From: Xanthomonas codiaei
GTDB lineage: Bacteria; Pseudomonadota; Gammaproteobacteria; Xanthomonadales; Xanthomonadaceae
Direction: 5' to 3'
Assembly: GCF_002939785.1 (NCBI RefSeq)
Contig: NZ_MDEC01000018.1
Coordinates: 34,346-98,345 of the forward strand
Length of the DNA: 64,000 bases
Both the position numbers and the translations under genes were made by a program. A model generated the notes under the pieces. It had not been told where the DNA came from and did no database searches. It was given only the letters and a program-made list of their open reading frames with translations. This document shows, piece after piece, positions 35,192 to 43,882 of this stretch (position 1 is the stretch's first letter; each line of letters opens with the position of its first letter).

Positions 35192-37611
35192 GGAATCAGG
35201 TTCGGATCGTAATCGTCCGGATTGGTCGTGGTGTTGCTGGGCGGGACCAGGTACAGGTCGTCGCGGTAATAGCCGAGAATAGCACGGCGCAAAGTGCGGT
35301 CCGTGTTCTGGCCGAACGAGCTCAAGCCCTTCAGCACGAACTCGAACTGGATGGAGTTGTCCATGTCGCCATCGCGGTTGCGCACGAACCGGCGCACCAA
35401 CGCGCGCACGGCCAGGCAGCAGCTGTCCCATTGCACGCCGCCGATGATTTCCAGCGGTTTGCGGTCCAGCAGCGAGTAGTAATACCGGCCGACCGCACTC
35501 CAGGTGGGGTTGATCGGATACAGGAACGAAAAATCCGCCTGCTTGAGCTGGTCGCTATCGTCGATCAGGTTGCGGCGATAGCGATAGGCCAGATTGACGA
35601 TGCCGTCGTTGCCCAGCAGGTAGCGCGTGCGCAGGCTGGCCAGATCTTCCTTGCGCGAGTTCGGGTTCCACTGGTAGGTGGCGCCCATCGACCAACGGTC
35701 GTTGATCATGTAGTTGGCATCGGCCACCCAGGCCGACTTGCCCTGCTCGATGGGTTGTTCGCTATTGGCGGTGGAGCTGTTGATGGTGACCAGCGAGTCG
35801 TTGAAATACAGGATCTGGCCTGCGCTCAGCGACAGTTTTTCGCGTCCATCCTCCTGGCGCAGCCAGCGCGAGGTGACCGCCAGGGTCAGCTGGTTGGCAT
35901 CGTTCTGGCGGTCGGCACCGGTATAGCGGCTGTCACGGAACAACTGCCCGTAGCTGAAGGTGAACGGGCGCGTGTCGAAGACCGGCAGGTCGTCCTGGTC
36001 GCGGTACGGCACGTACAGGTAGTACATGCGCGGTTCCAGCGTGTTGAGATAGTTGGTGCCGAACAGCGAGGTTTCGCGATCGAAATACAGGCCGGCATCC
36101 AGCGAGGCGATCGGCAGGCTGCGCGAGGGCGTACGGCCGCCGGTGAGCGGAGGTGTCGTGGCCACGGTGGAGTCCAGCTGATAGGCGGTATAGCGCCAGG
36201 CGACCGTGGGCGTCAGGAACCAGGCCGCGCCCGACAACGGCATCGAGATGTAGGGTTTGACGTCCAGCCGCGATCCGCTGCCGTAGTCCTGGTTGCGGAT
36301 GTTGGTGCGGACGTATTCGTCGCCGTTGTTGTCGTTATTGCCGTTGGTGTTCGGGACGAAGTTCACCTGGTACGAATCGTCATGCGTAAACCGCACCGCC
36401 TCGGCATAGACACCGGCTTCGAAAATGCCGAACGGCTTTTCCCAGGTGAAATACGCACGCGGCTGACGGTTGTAGGGCAGGGCTCGCTCGTCCAGGGTGT
36501 AGTCGGTCAGCTGCCAGCGGTCGGCCATCAGGCCGGCTGTCCAGGTTTCGCCGGTGCCGTAGATACCGATGGTGCTCTGCAGACTGGACGCCGAGCCCAT
36601 GCCGTTCACGCGGCTGGTGAAATCTTCCACATAGCGGGTGTCGCTGACCCAGGAGATGCTGCTGCGCGCCTGCCAGTGGGTATTGACGTTGTGATAGCCA
36701 CTGTAGAAAACGCTGCCGCGGTCCTTGTCGCGCAATTTGTCGCTGGGCAGGTAATTGCCGGTGATCTCACCGCGGCCGCCTTCGTACAGATACCGGAATT
36801 CGGTGCCGAACATGAAACCGCGCTTGCTCATGTAGCGCGGCAGCAGGGTGGCGTCGTAGTTCGGGGCAAGATTGAGGTAGATCGGCTGCAGGTAATCGAA
36901 GCCGTTACGCCCGGACAGGCCGAATTGCGGAAACAGCAGGCCGGTCTGGCGACGGTCGTCGATCGGGAACTTGAACCACGGGAAGTACAGCACCGGCACC
37001 TTGCCGATCTGCAACACGGCATTGCGCGCGGTGCCGAAGCCTTCCTCGTTGTCGACGTCGATCTCCGGCGCACGCACGCGCCAGATCGGCTGCGACGGGT
37101 CGCAGGTGGTATAGGTCGAACGGTGCATCTGGCCGACCTGGCCCTGCAGGTCCACCGACTCGGCGCCGCCGTTGCCGCGCCGGTCCACCAGCTGGTACTG
37201 GATGTTGGTGACCTTGTGACTGTCGGTATCCTGGTTGCCTTCGGCACGGTCGGCAACCATGCGGAAGGAGGTGTCCTGGTAGCGGACATTGCCTTCGGCG
37301 ATGTAGTTGCCGGTTTCGGTGTCCATGCGCAGGTTGTCCGCGCCCAGGAACTGATCGCCGCGCCTGAGCGCCACATTGCCCTGGTATTGCGGGGTGGTGC
37401 TGGTGCCGGACAGTTGGTCGCCTTCGATGTCGGTCGGCAGCTGCTGGCGCATCTCGGCCGCCTTGGGGTCGGCGGCGGGAGCGCCGTCGAAGCCTGGTAG
37501 CGGGTCCACGGCCGGGCACAATCCCCAGTTCAACGGCTTGTCGGCAGCCATGGCCGGGAGGCAGATGGCGATGCTCAAGGGCAGGGGCAGCAGACGGAGA
37601 GCTCGGCGCAC
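35188..37611 (-). CDS. lptD: LPS-assembly outer-membrane protein LptD
   Basis: LptD forms the outer-membrane barrel that inserts lipopolysaccharide with LptE. About 807 residues: signal peptide (RRALRLLPLPLSIAICLPAMA), an N-terminal OstA jellyroll domain (DQLSGTSTTPQYQGNVALRR, FLGADNLRMDTETGNYIAEG), and a 26-strand barrel. TTCDP in the jellyroll and SCC near the end (WDSCCLAVRA) give the cysteines used for the rearranging disulfides. The start is GTG at 37611; the frame stays open to 37668 but without signal-peptide character. It leads the six-gene operon. Confidence 0.94.
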   Translation of the reverse strand: MRRALRLLPLPLSIAICLPAMAADKPLNWGLCPAVDPLPGFDGAPAADPKAAEMRQQLPTDIEGDQLSGTSTTPQYQGNVALRRGDQFLGADNLRMDTETGNYIAEGNVRYQDTSFRMVADRAEGNQDTDSHKVTNIQYQLVDRRGNGGAESVDLQGQVGQMHRSTYTTCDPSQPIWRVRAPEIDVDNEEGFGTARNAVLQIGKVPVLYFPWFKFPIDDRRQTGLLFPQFGLSGRNGFDYLQPIYLNLAPNYDATLLPRYMSKRGFMFGTEFRYLYEGGRGEITGNYLPSDKLRDKDRGSVFYSGYHNVNTHWQARSSISWVSDTRYVEDFTSRVNGMGSASSLQSTIGIYGTGETWTAGLMADRWQLTDYTLDERALPYNRQPRAYFTWEKPFGIFEAGVYAEAVRFTHDDSYQVNFVPNTNGNNDNNGDEYVRTNIRNQDYGSGSRLDVKPYISMPLSGAAWFLTPTVAWRYTAYQLDSTVATTPPLTGGRTPSRSLPIASLDAGLYFDRETSLFGTNYLNTLEPRMYYLYVPYRDQDDLPVFDTRPFTFSYGQLFRDSRYTGADRQNDANQLTLAVTSRWLRQEDGREKLSLSAGQILYFNDSLVTINSSTANSEQPIEQGKSAWVADANYMINDRWSMGATYQWNPNSRKEDLASLRTRYLLGNDGIVNLAYRYRRNLIDDSDQLKQADFSFLYPINPTWSAVGRYYYSLLDRKPLEIIGGVQWDSCCLAVRALVRRFVRNRDGDMDNSIQFEFVLKGLSSFGQNTDRTLRRAILGYYRDDLYLVPPSNTTTNPDDYDPNLIP

Positions 37612-37738
37612 GCGTGGTTCAACCAATAAAATGGCCGCTAGCTTGCCGCATACCCCGCATAGGGGCAATGAAGAGGGCCCGCGTGGAGCGGGCGAGGTTC
37701 ATCGCCGGCAGCGGTGCGGCCGGGGGCGCTCGTGGCGG

Positions 37739-38647
37739 TCAGCGCAGTGCGGCGACGTGGGCTACGCTGCTCTCGCGCAGGGCCTGCAGGTCGTAGCCGC
37801 CTTCCAGCATGGACACCACCCGCCCGCGCGCATGCCGCTCGGCCAGGGCGCGCAGGGCGGCGGTCAGCCAGCCGAAATCGTCGTCGTCCAGCAGCAGGTC
37901 GGCCAGTGGGTCGCGCAGATGGGCGTCGAAGCCGGCCGAGATCAGGATCAGTTGCGGACGAAACGCATCGATCAACGGCAGCATCTCGTCTTCCCAGACA
38001 TTGCGGAAGCGCAATCCGTCGCTGCCCGGCGGCAGCAGCAGATTGTGGATATTGCCGACGCCGCGCTCGTGGACGCTGCCCGAATGCGGATACAGCCCGG
38101 ACTGGTGGGTGCTGAGGTACTGCACGGCCGGGTCGCGTTCGAAGATCGCCTGGGTGCCATTGCCGTGGTGCACGTCGAAATCGACGATGGTGATGCGCTC
38201 AAGCCCGTGCCGGTCGCGGGCGTGGGCGGCCGCCACGGCGATGTTGTTGAACAGGCAAAAGCCCATCGACACCTGCGCGGTGGCGTGGTGGCCCGGCGGG
38301 CGGACCGCACAGAAGGCGGTGCGGCTGAGGCCCTGCATCACCGCATCCACCGCCGCGATGCCGGCACCGGCTGCGCGCAGGGCGGCCGCACGCGAGGCCG
38401 GCACCATGCGGGTGTCCACGTCCAGCTGGCGGTAGCCTTCGAAGGCGGTTTCCAGCACGGCATCGACCTGTTCGCGCTCGTGCACGCGGCACAGGTCGCC
38501 CAGCTTGGCCAGCGGCGCCTCGCGCCAGTCCAGGTCCGGGAAGGCGGCGCGCAAGGCGTCGACCACCGCCTCCAGGCGGGCAGGACTCTCGGGGTGCTCA
38601 GGGCCGGCGTCGTGGCCGAGACAGGCGGGGTGGGTAAAGACCAGCAT
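37739..38647 (-). CDS. Histone-deacetylase-like amidohydrolase
   Basis: A 302-residue cytoplasmic protein of the HDAC/AcuC/HDAH superfamily. RPPGHHATAQVSMGFCLFNN carries the catalytic His pair, IVDFDVHHGNGTQ the first zinc Asp and His, and ISAGFDAHLRDPL the second zinc Asp. In bacteria such enzymes deacylate polyamines or small acyl-amides (or acetyl-lysine in AcuC). FTHPACLGHDAGPEHPESPAR at the start is typical of the class II-like bacterial group. It lies upstream of lptD on the same strand, with 127 bases between, and probably has its own transcript. Confidence 0.88.
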   Translation of the reverse strand: MLVFTHPACLGHDAGPEHPESPARLEAVVDALRAAFPDLDWREAPLAKLGDLCRVHEREQVDAVLETAFEGYRQLDVDTRMVPASRAAALRAAGAGIAAVDAVMQGLSRTAFCAVRPPGHHATAQVSMGFCLFNNIAVAAAHARDRHGLERITIVDFDVHHGNGTQAIFERDPAVQYLSTHQSGLYPHSGSVHERGVGNIHNLLLPPGSDGLRFRNVWEDEMLPLIDAFRPQLILISAGFDAHLRDPLADLLLDDDDFGWLTAALRALAERHARGRVVSMLEGGYDLQALRESSVAHVAALR

Positions 38648-38685
38648 GGGGCAACTCTAGCCTCTCCGCAGCGCCAGGCACATGC

Positions 38686-39243
38686 TCAAGCGCGGCGGCG
38701 GTCGTGCCGCCACAGCACTTCCTGCTGGCCATCGACCCGGGCCAGTACCCGCGCCAGCACGAACAGCAGGTCGGACAGGCGATTGAGGTAGCCGATCGCC
38801 TCGCCGCGCACCGTTTCCTGGCGCGACAGGGCGACGGTTTCGCGCTCGGCCCGGCGCACGATGGTGCGGGCCAGGTGGCAGCGTGCGGCCGCCTCGCCCC
38901 CGGCCGGCAGGATGAATTCCTGCAGCGGCGGCAGGCTGTCGTTGAAATGATCCAGCTGCTCTTCCAGGGCCTGGATGTCCTGCGCGGCGATCGCCGCATG
39001 CCCGGGGATGCACAACTCGCCGCCCAGATCGAACAACTGGTGCTGCACGGTAGTCAGCAGCTCGGCGATCGGAGTCGGGACCCCGGGCGCGGCCAGCAGC
39101 ACCCCAATGGCCGAATTGGCTTCGTCCACGGTGCCGTAGGCATTGACCCGCAAGGCGTCCTTGCCGGTACGGCTGCCATCGCCGAGCCCGGTGCTGCCAT
39201 CGTCGCCGGTACGTGTATAGATACGAGAAAGCCGGTTGCCCAT
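38686..39243 (-). CDS. Cob(I)yrinic acid a,c-diamide adenosyltransferase, PduO type
   Basis: A 185-residue ATP:cob(I)alamin adenosyltransferase. It begins MGNRLSRIYTRTGDDGSTGL, the ATP-binding N-terminus, continues RVNAYGTVDEANSAIG, and has FILPAGGEAAARCHLARTIVRRAER, the PduO signature with the corrin-side Arg and Asp residues, then YLNRLSDLLFVLAR. It forms adenosylcobalamin. The membrane-protein gene just upstream (4-base gap) may be functionally linked. Confidence 0.92.
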   Translation of the reverse strand: MGNRLSRIYTRTGDDGSTGLGDGSRTGKDALRVNAYGTVDEANSAIGVLLAAPGVPTPIAELLTTVQHQLFDLGGELCIPGHAAIAAQDIQALEEQLDHFNDSLPPLQEFILPAGGEAAARCHLARTIVRRAERETVALSRQETVRGEAIGYLNRLSDLLFVLARVLARVDGQQEVLWRHDRRRA

Positions 39244-39247
39244 GACG

Positions 39248-39826
39248 TCAGCCGGCGTGGGTCTGGCGCGCTGGGGCGACCAGGCGCTCGGCAACGACCT
39301 GGACGAGCGCTGCCGCAGCCACGTACAGCGCCGCGCTGCGCAGGTAGGGCCCCAGCCAGTCGGTATAGTTCTTGAACCAGCCGGCCACGGTGGGCTCGCT
39401 GACGCTGGCGCTGATCCAGTAGAAGCTGCCCTGGGCGATCAGCTGGCACAAGGCCACGGCGACCAGCAGGGTGGCAACCAGCCAGGCCAACGCGCTCCAC
39501 TGCGCACCGTGGTAATGCCGACGTAGCCAGACGCCGCCGGCCCACAGCGCGAAATACGCCGGGATCAGGCACCAGTACGCCGGCGACACGCAGTAGTGCT
39601 GCCAGAAGCTCATGCCCTGGCCGGTGATCACCAGCCAGTCCACCGCCACCGCCAGCCCCATCAAGAGCGGGAATGCCAACCGGGTGCGTGCCGCCAGATG
39701 GAATCCGCCGATGAAGAACACCGCCCACGACGCATCCGGCACCGGGGCGAAGTGATTGATCCGGGTGGCCGCCATCAGCACGGCCAGCAGGCTCAGGATC
39801 CAGGTGTCGTGGGAGCGAGGCGTCAT
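39248..39826 (-). CDS. Small polytopic membrane protein (DUF6580-like), next to the cobalamin gene
   Basis: A 192-residue inner-membrane protein with about five hydrophobic helices, among them ILSLLAVLMAATRINHFAP, LAFPLLMGLAVAVDWLVI, WCLIPAYFALWAGGVWL, ALAWLVATLLVAVALC and a C-terminal Ala/Val helix. The pattern of short helices and an aromatic-rich loop (GSFYWISASVSEP) recalls DUF6580 and, more loosely, substrate-binding S components of ECF importers. It ends 4 bases before the PduO-type gene, so co-expression is very likely. Cobalamin precursor uptake is an attractive but unproven role. Confidence 0.6.
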   Translation of the reverse strand: MTPRSHDTWILSLLAVLMAATRINHFAPVPDASWAVFFIGGFHLAARTRLAFPLLMGLAVAVDWLVITGQGMSFWQHYCVSPAYWCLIPAYFALWAGGVWLRRHYHGAQWSALAWLVATLLVAVALCQLIAQGSFYWISASVSEPTVAGWFKNYTDWLGPYLRSAALYVAAAALVQVVAERLVAPARQTHAG

Positions 39827-40018
39827 GTGCGAGAAAGGCCGGGTTGCAGATCGGGGAGTGTAGCGTGTAAGCCGGCGTGCCCGCGCCGCGGCCTGAGCGG
39901 CGCCGGGCTGGGCGGTGCGAGGGGTGATGCCTGCGTCAGCTACGCGCGCTGGCAGACGCGGCAAGATGTCCCATGCAGCGGCGCCACCGGGCCGTGGGCG
40001 AGGGCTTATCATGGCCGG

Positions 40019-41227
40019 ATGACACTCCCACATGACGTTCTGATCGTTGGCGGCGGCCTGGTCGGCTCCAGCCTGGCGATCGCACTGGACCGCCTCGGCC
40101 TGGATGTCGGGCTGGTCGAAGCCACCCCGGCCGGCGCGCCGCCGGCGGTGTTCGACCAACGCAACCTGAGTTTTGCCGCGGCCACCGTCAACGCGCTCGG
40201 CGTGCTGGGGGTGATGGCCAAGCTGCGTAGCCCGCCCGGCCCGATCCGGCGCATCCACGTCAGCCGCGCCGGCGATTTCGGCCGGGTGCAGCTGAACGCC
40301 ACCGACTATGGCCGCGAGAGCTTCGGCCAGGTGGTGGTGGCGCGCGACTTCGGCGACGCCTTGCAGGCACGCCTGGACGAAACGACCGGCGTGCGCCGCT
40401 ACCGCCCGGCGCGCTGCATCGGTGTGGAGCCGGTACAGGACGGCATGCGCGCGGTGCGCCTGGCGACCGCCGACGGCGAACAGCGTGTGCAGGCCAGGTT
40501 GGTGGTCGGTGCCGATGGCAGCCACAGCGCGGTGCGCGAGCTGCTGCACATCGGTAGCGACGCCCAGGATTTCCTGCAGACCCTGTTCGTGGCGCGCGTG
40601 CGCGCCTCCCGGCCGCCGGACGGCACTGCCTGGGAACGCTTCGGCGAACATGGGCCCACCGCCCTGCTGCCGCGGGGCGACCGCCATTACGGCGCCATCC
40701 ATTCCGTGGCGCGCGCCGAGGCCGAGGCGGTAGCCGCCCTCGACGATGCCGGCTGGCTGGCACGGCTGCAGCGCGCCGCCGGCTGGCGCGCCGGTCGCTT
40801 TGTCGCCAGTGGCGAACGCAGCGCGTATCCATTGGTGCAGGTGCTGGCGAACGAACTGATCGCCGAACGCGTGGTGCTGCTGGGCAATGCGGCGCAGACG
40901 CTGCACCCGATCGGCGCGCAGGGGTTCAACCTGGGCCTGCGCGATGCGCTGACGCTGGCCGAACTGATCGAACACGATCGCAGCGATGCCGGCGCCGGCG
41001 CATTGTTGGCCGACTATCTGGCGCGCCGTCGCGTGGATCGCGAACAGACCATTGCGTTCTCCAGTGGCCTGGCACGCCTGACCGGCAACCCGGCGCCGTT
41101 GCTGCGGCCGTTGCGCAGCCTGGGCTTGCTGGCGACCTCGCAGGCCGCGCCGCTGCAGTCGATGCTGGTCGGTGGTGCGATGGGCTTCCGCGGCGAAGTG
41201 CCGCAGCTGTGCCGGGGAATCGCATGA
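40019..41227 (+). CDS. ubiH: 2-octaprenyl-6-methoxyphenol hydroxylase
   Basis: UbiH hydroxylates C1 of the ring in ubiquinone synthesis. The 402-residue flavoprotein has the FAD motif DVLIVGGGLVGSSLAIAL, the DG motif LVVGADGSHSAVREL, and VVLLGNAAQTLHPIGAQGFNLGLRDALTL (shown in part: LLGNAAQTLHPIGAQGFN). The Asn in GNAAQTLHP, where other members have Asp, is a UbiH feature. The stop codon overlaps the next start by 4 bases. The upstream 190 bases hold no gene and must contain the promoter. Confidence 0.93.
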   Translation: MTLPHDVLIVGGGLVGSSLAIALDRLGLDVGLVEATPAGAPPAVFDQRNLSFAAATVNALGVLGVMAKLRSPPGPIRRIHVSRAGDFGRVQLNATDYGRESFGQVVVARDFGDALQARLDETTGVRRYRPARCIGVEPVQDGMRAVRLATADGEQRVQARLVVGADGSHSAVRELLHIGSDAQDFLQTLFVARVRASRPPDGTAWERFGEHGPTALLPRGDRHYGAIHSVARAEAEAVAALDDAGWLARLQRAAGWRAGRFVASGERSAYPLVQVLANELIAERVVLLGNAAQTLHPIGAQGFNLGLRDALTLAELIEHDRSDAGAGALLADYLARRRVDREQTIAFSSGLARLTGNPAPLLRPLRSLGLLATSQAAPLQSMLVGGAMGFRGEVPQLCRGIA

Positions 41228-42405
41228 GCCGGCGCCCTGGACGCGATGCGGTGATCGTCGGCGGCGGTGTGGTCGGTGCGGCCTGCGCGCTGGCGCTGGC
41301 CGATGCCGGCTTGCACGTGGCACTGGTGGAAGGGCGCGAGCCTGCACGTTGGCAGGCCGGGCAGCCCGATCTGCGCGTCTATGCATTCGCCGCCGACAAC
41401 GCCGGGTTGCTTGACAGCCTTGGCGTATGGAACGCAGTCCGCGCAGCGCGCGCGCAGCCTTACCGGCGCATGCGGGTATGGGATGCCGGTGGCGGCGGCG
41501 AGCTGGGGTTCGATGCCGATACGCTGGGACGCGAGCAGCTGGGCTGGATCGTCGAACACGCGCTGCTGGTGGATCGGCTGTGGGCCGCCGTGCACACCGC
41601 GGGAATCGATGTGCACTGCCCGGCGCGGGTGGTCGAGCTGGAGCAGGACGCCGGAAGCGTGCGGCTGCGCCTGGACGATGGCAGCCGGCTGGAAGCGGCC
41701 ATTGCCATCGCCGCCGACGGCGCGTCCTCCACGCTGCGCGAACTTGCCGGGTTTCCGGTCTCGCGGCATGCCTATGCGCAACGCGGTGTGGTCGCCTTCG
41801 TGGAGACCGGGCAGCCGCACCAGTCCACCGCCTGGCAGCGCTTTCTGACCACCGGGCCGCTGGCGTTCCTGCCGTTCGTCGATGGCCGCAGCTCGATCGT
41901 GTGGACCCTGCCCGATGCCGAGGCCGAGCGCGTGCTCGCACTGGACGATCTGGCGTTTTCGCGTGAACTCACCCAGGCCTTCGGCAAGCGCCTGGGCGAG
42001 GTGCGCGTGGTTTCTGCACGCGCTGCATTCCCGCTGCAGCGGCAGCTGGCGGAGCGCTACGTCAGTGGCCGCGTACTGGCGCTGGGCGATGCCGCGCATG
42101 TGGTGCATCCCCTGGCCGGCCAGGGTGTCAACCTGGGCTTGCGCGATGTCGCTGCGTTGCGCGACACGGTGCGCAACGCCCTCGCCAGGCGTGCGGACTG
42201 GGCGGCGCCGCACCGCCTGCAGCGCTGGGCGCGCACCCGGCGCAGCGAGAACACCGTTGCCGCCTACGGCTTCGATGCGATCAACAGCGTGTTTTCCAAC
42301 GATGACATGCACCTGACCCTGCTGCGTGGGTCGGTGCTCGGCCTGGCCGGCAGGCTTCCACCGCTGGTGGACCTGCTGTGGAAGCGCGCGTCCGGCAAGG
42401 CGTAG
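41224..42405 (+). CDS. Ubiquinone-ring FAD hydroxylase, UbiI/UbiF/VisC family
   Basis: A 393-residue flavin monooxygenase of the UbiH/UbiI/UbiF group. FAD motif AVIVGGGVVGAACALAL, the DG motif IAADGASSTLRELAG and VLALGDAAHVVHPLAGQGVNLG (cut here as GDAAHVVHPLAGQGVN) are intact. Paired with ubiH it should do another ring hydroxylation; UbiI (C5) is most common in this position, UbiF (C6) cannot be excluded and broad-specificity forms exist. The ATG at 41224 overlaps the ubiH stop. Confidence 0.85.
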   Translation: MSRRPGRDAVIVGGGVVGAACALALADAGLHVALVEGREPARWQAGQPDLRVYAFAADNAGLLDSLGVWNAVRAARAQPYRRMRVWDAGGGGELGFDADTLGREQLGWIVEHALLVDRLWAAVHTAGIDVHCPARVVELEQDAGSVRLRLDDGSRLEAAIAIAADGASSTLRELAGFPVSRHAYAQRGVVAFVETGQPHQSTAWQRFLTTGPLAFLPFVDGRSSIVWTLPDAEAERVLALDDLAFSRELTQAFGKRLGEVRVVSARAAFPLQRQLAERYVSGRVLALGDAAHVVHPLAGQGVNLGLRDVAALRDTVRNALARRADWAAPHRLQRWARTRRSENTVAAYGFDAINSVFSNDDMHLTLLRGSVLGLAGRLPPLVDLLWKRASGKA

Positions 42406-42480
42406 CCGGCGCCACGCGTGCCGGGCTGCGCGCGGGGAACCTGCGGTCGCGTTGTTCTATGTTTCAGAGCTTATAGCGGA

Positions 42481-42510
42481 GGCAGCATCTTCCATACGAC
42501 GGATGCTGCC
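42481..42510. other. Perfect inverted repeat between ubiI-like gene and hydrolase
   Basis: GGCAGCATC (42481-42489) and GATGCTGCC (42502-42510) pair over 9 bp with a 12-base loop, starting 76 bases after the ubiI-like stop and ending 20 bases before the hydrolase start. No T-run follows. It may end the upstream transcript or be a protein-binding site at the hydrolase promoter. Confidence 0.5.
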
Positions 42511-42530
42511 GGCCTAGCTACAGTCGATCC

Positions 42531-43250
42531 ATGACCTCGCATACGCACCCACCCAGGCCCACCGTGCTGCTGCTCTGTGGCTTGCTGTGCGACGCCACCA
42601 TCTGGCAGCCGCAGCGCGACGCGCTGGGCGATCTGGCCGACGTGCAGGTACTGGATTTCGCCGGTTTCGACAGCATCCCGAAGATGGCTGCCCATGCGCT
42701 GACCCTGGCGCCGCCGCGGTTTGCGCTGGCCGGGCATTCGATGGGGGGGCGGGTGGCGTTGGAGATCATGCGCCAGGCGCCCGAACGGGTCACACAGCTA
42801 GCCTTGCTCGACACCGGTACTGCGCCGCGTCGGGAGGGCGAACGCGAGGAGCGCCAGGCATTGGTGGACCTGGCGCAGACCCAGGGCATGCAGGCGCTTG
42901 CGCTGACCTGGCTGCCGCCGATGCTGCACCCGGCGCGCGTTGCCGATGCCAGTCTCATGCAACGCCTGGTCGCGATGGTGCGCCGGCAAAGCGCGCAGAG
43001 CTTCGCCGGCCAGGTCACTGCCTTGCTGGAGCGTCCGGATGCCACGCCGGTGCTGGCGCAGATCCGCTGCCCCACCTTGCTGGGCGTTGGACGCCAGGAT
43101 GCCTGGAGCCCGTTGGCAAGGCATCAGGACATGGCGCGGCAGATTCCGGGTGCCCGCCTGGTGGTGTTCGAAGACAGCGGGCATATGGCGCCGGTGGAGG
43201 CACCGGTCGCGGTGACTGCAGCGTTGCGCGACTGGTTGCAGGCCGCGTAA
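42531..43250 (+). CDS. Alpha/beta hydrolase
   Basis: A 239-residue cytoplasmic hydrolase. LLLCGLLCDATIWQPQRDAL gives the oxyanion region, FALAGHSMGGRVALEIM the nucleophile Ser, GVGRQDAWSPLARH the acid Asp, and FEDSGHMAPVEAP the catalytic His. It resembles 3-oxoadipate enol-lactonase/MhpC-like enzymes in size and form. It starts the rightward set that runs into the aromatic island (SnoaL-like, outer-membrane channel), so an ester or lactone of that pathway may be the substrate, but a direct link is only positional. Confidence 0.85.
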   Translation: MTSHTHPPRPTVLLLCGLLCDATIWQPQRDALGDLADVQVLDFAGFDSIPKMAAHALTLAPPRFALAGHSMGGRVALEIMRQAPERVTQLALLDTGTAPRREGEREERQALVDLAQTQGMQALALTWLPPMLHPARVADASLMQRLVAMVRRQSAQSFAGQVTALLERPDATPVLAQIRCPTLLGVGRQDAWSPLARHQDMARQIPGARLVVFEDSGHMAPVEAPVAVTAALRDWLQAA

Positions 43251-43332
43251 GCGGTGTCGCGCCTGGGCATGCATGGAGGCTGTGGCCTCGCCATCCACGC
43301 TGCGCGGTAGCTGAGAAACTCGAGGAGGCTGC

Positions 43333-43761
43333 ATGCACGAAGACGCATCGATCATCATTGCCTGCGAGCAATTGATCCGGCGGTTTGCGCTCTACAACGA
43401 TCGCCATGATCACGAAGGTCTTGCGGCCTTGTTCACTGCCGATGGCGTGTTCGCGCGGCCCAGTGCGCCCGATGCGCCGGTGCAGGGGCGCGAGGCAATC
43501 CTGCAGGCGTTTCGCGCGCGTCCGCCGCGCACCACCTGCCACCTGATGCTCAATACCCTGGTCACCATTCGATCGCCGATCCTGGCGCACGCGCACAGCA
43601 ACGTGCTGCTCTACACCGCCAGCGAAACCTCTTCAGCGCCGCCATGGGCCGCGCAGTCGCCGGCCTTGCTCGGACGTTTCGACGATGTGCTTGTCTTCGA
43701 TCAGGAGCGCTGGCTGTTCAAGCAGCGACTTGGATCGCTGCTGCTGCAGATCGGCAACTGA
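43333..43761 (+). CDS. SnoaL-like / NTF2-fold small protein
   Basis: A 142-residue protein of the SnoaL_4 type, the fold of ring-hydroxylating dioxygenase small subunits and of several small isomerases and dehydratases. ACEQLIRRFALYNDRHDHEGLAALFTADGVF (shown in part as FALYNDRHDHEGLAALFT) is the hallmark first helix and strand, then QGREAILQAFRAR and CHLMLNTLVTI. A GAGGAG lies before the ATG. It stands 82 bases after the hydrolase. Catalytic residues cannot be assigned with certainty. Confidence 0.78.
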   Translation: MHEDASIIIACEQLIRRFALYNDRHDHEGLAALFTADGVFARPSAPDAPVQGREAILQAFRARPPRTTCHLMLNTLVTIRSPILAHAHSNVLLYTASETSSAPPWAAQSPALLGRFDDVLVFDQERWLFKQRLGSLLLQIGN

Positions 43762-43882
43762 GCCGGAACCGCTGGATCGCAACAAGCGTTGCAGCCGCCG
43801 TCGGCATGCAGCGCTGTCGTATCGCTTTCTCCCCCATGCCGCGCCTGCTGTCATCCATCCTTCCGCATTGGAGAGTCGCCTA

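Noticed and set aside
35431..37500. A 689-codon open frame opposite lptD
   Set aside because: It is a shadow of lptD; no domain motifs and no ribosome-binding site.
39248..41941. An 897-codon open frame on the minus strand running through both ubiquinone hydroxylase genes
   Set aside because: Only its last ~190 codons (from ATG 39826) read as a protein; the rest is Arg/Pro/Ala-rich antisense of ubiH and the UbiI-like gene, a usual effect of high third-position GC.
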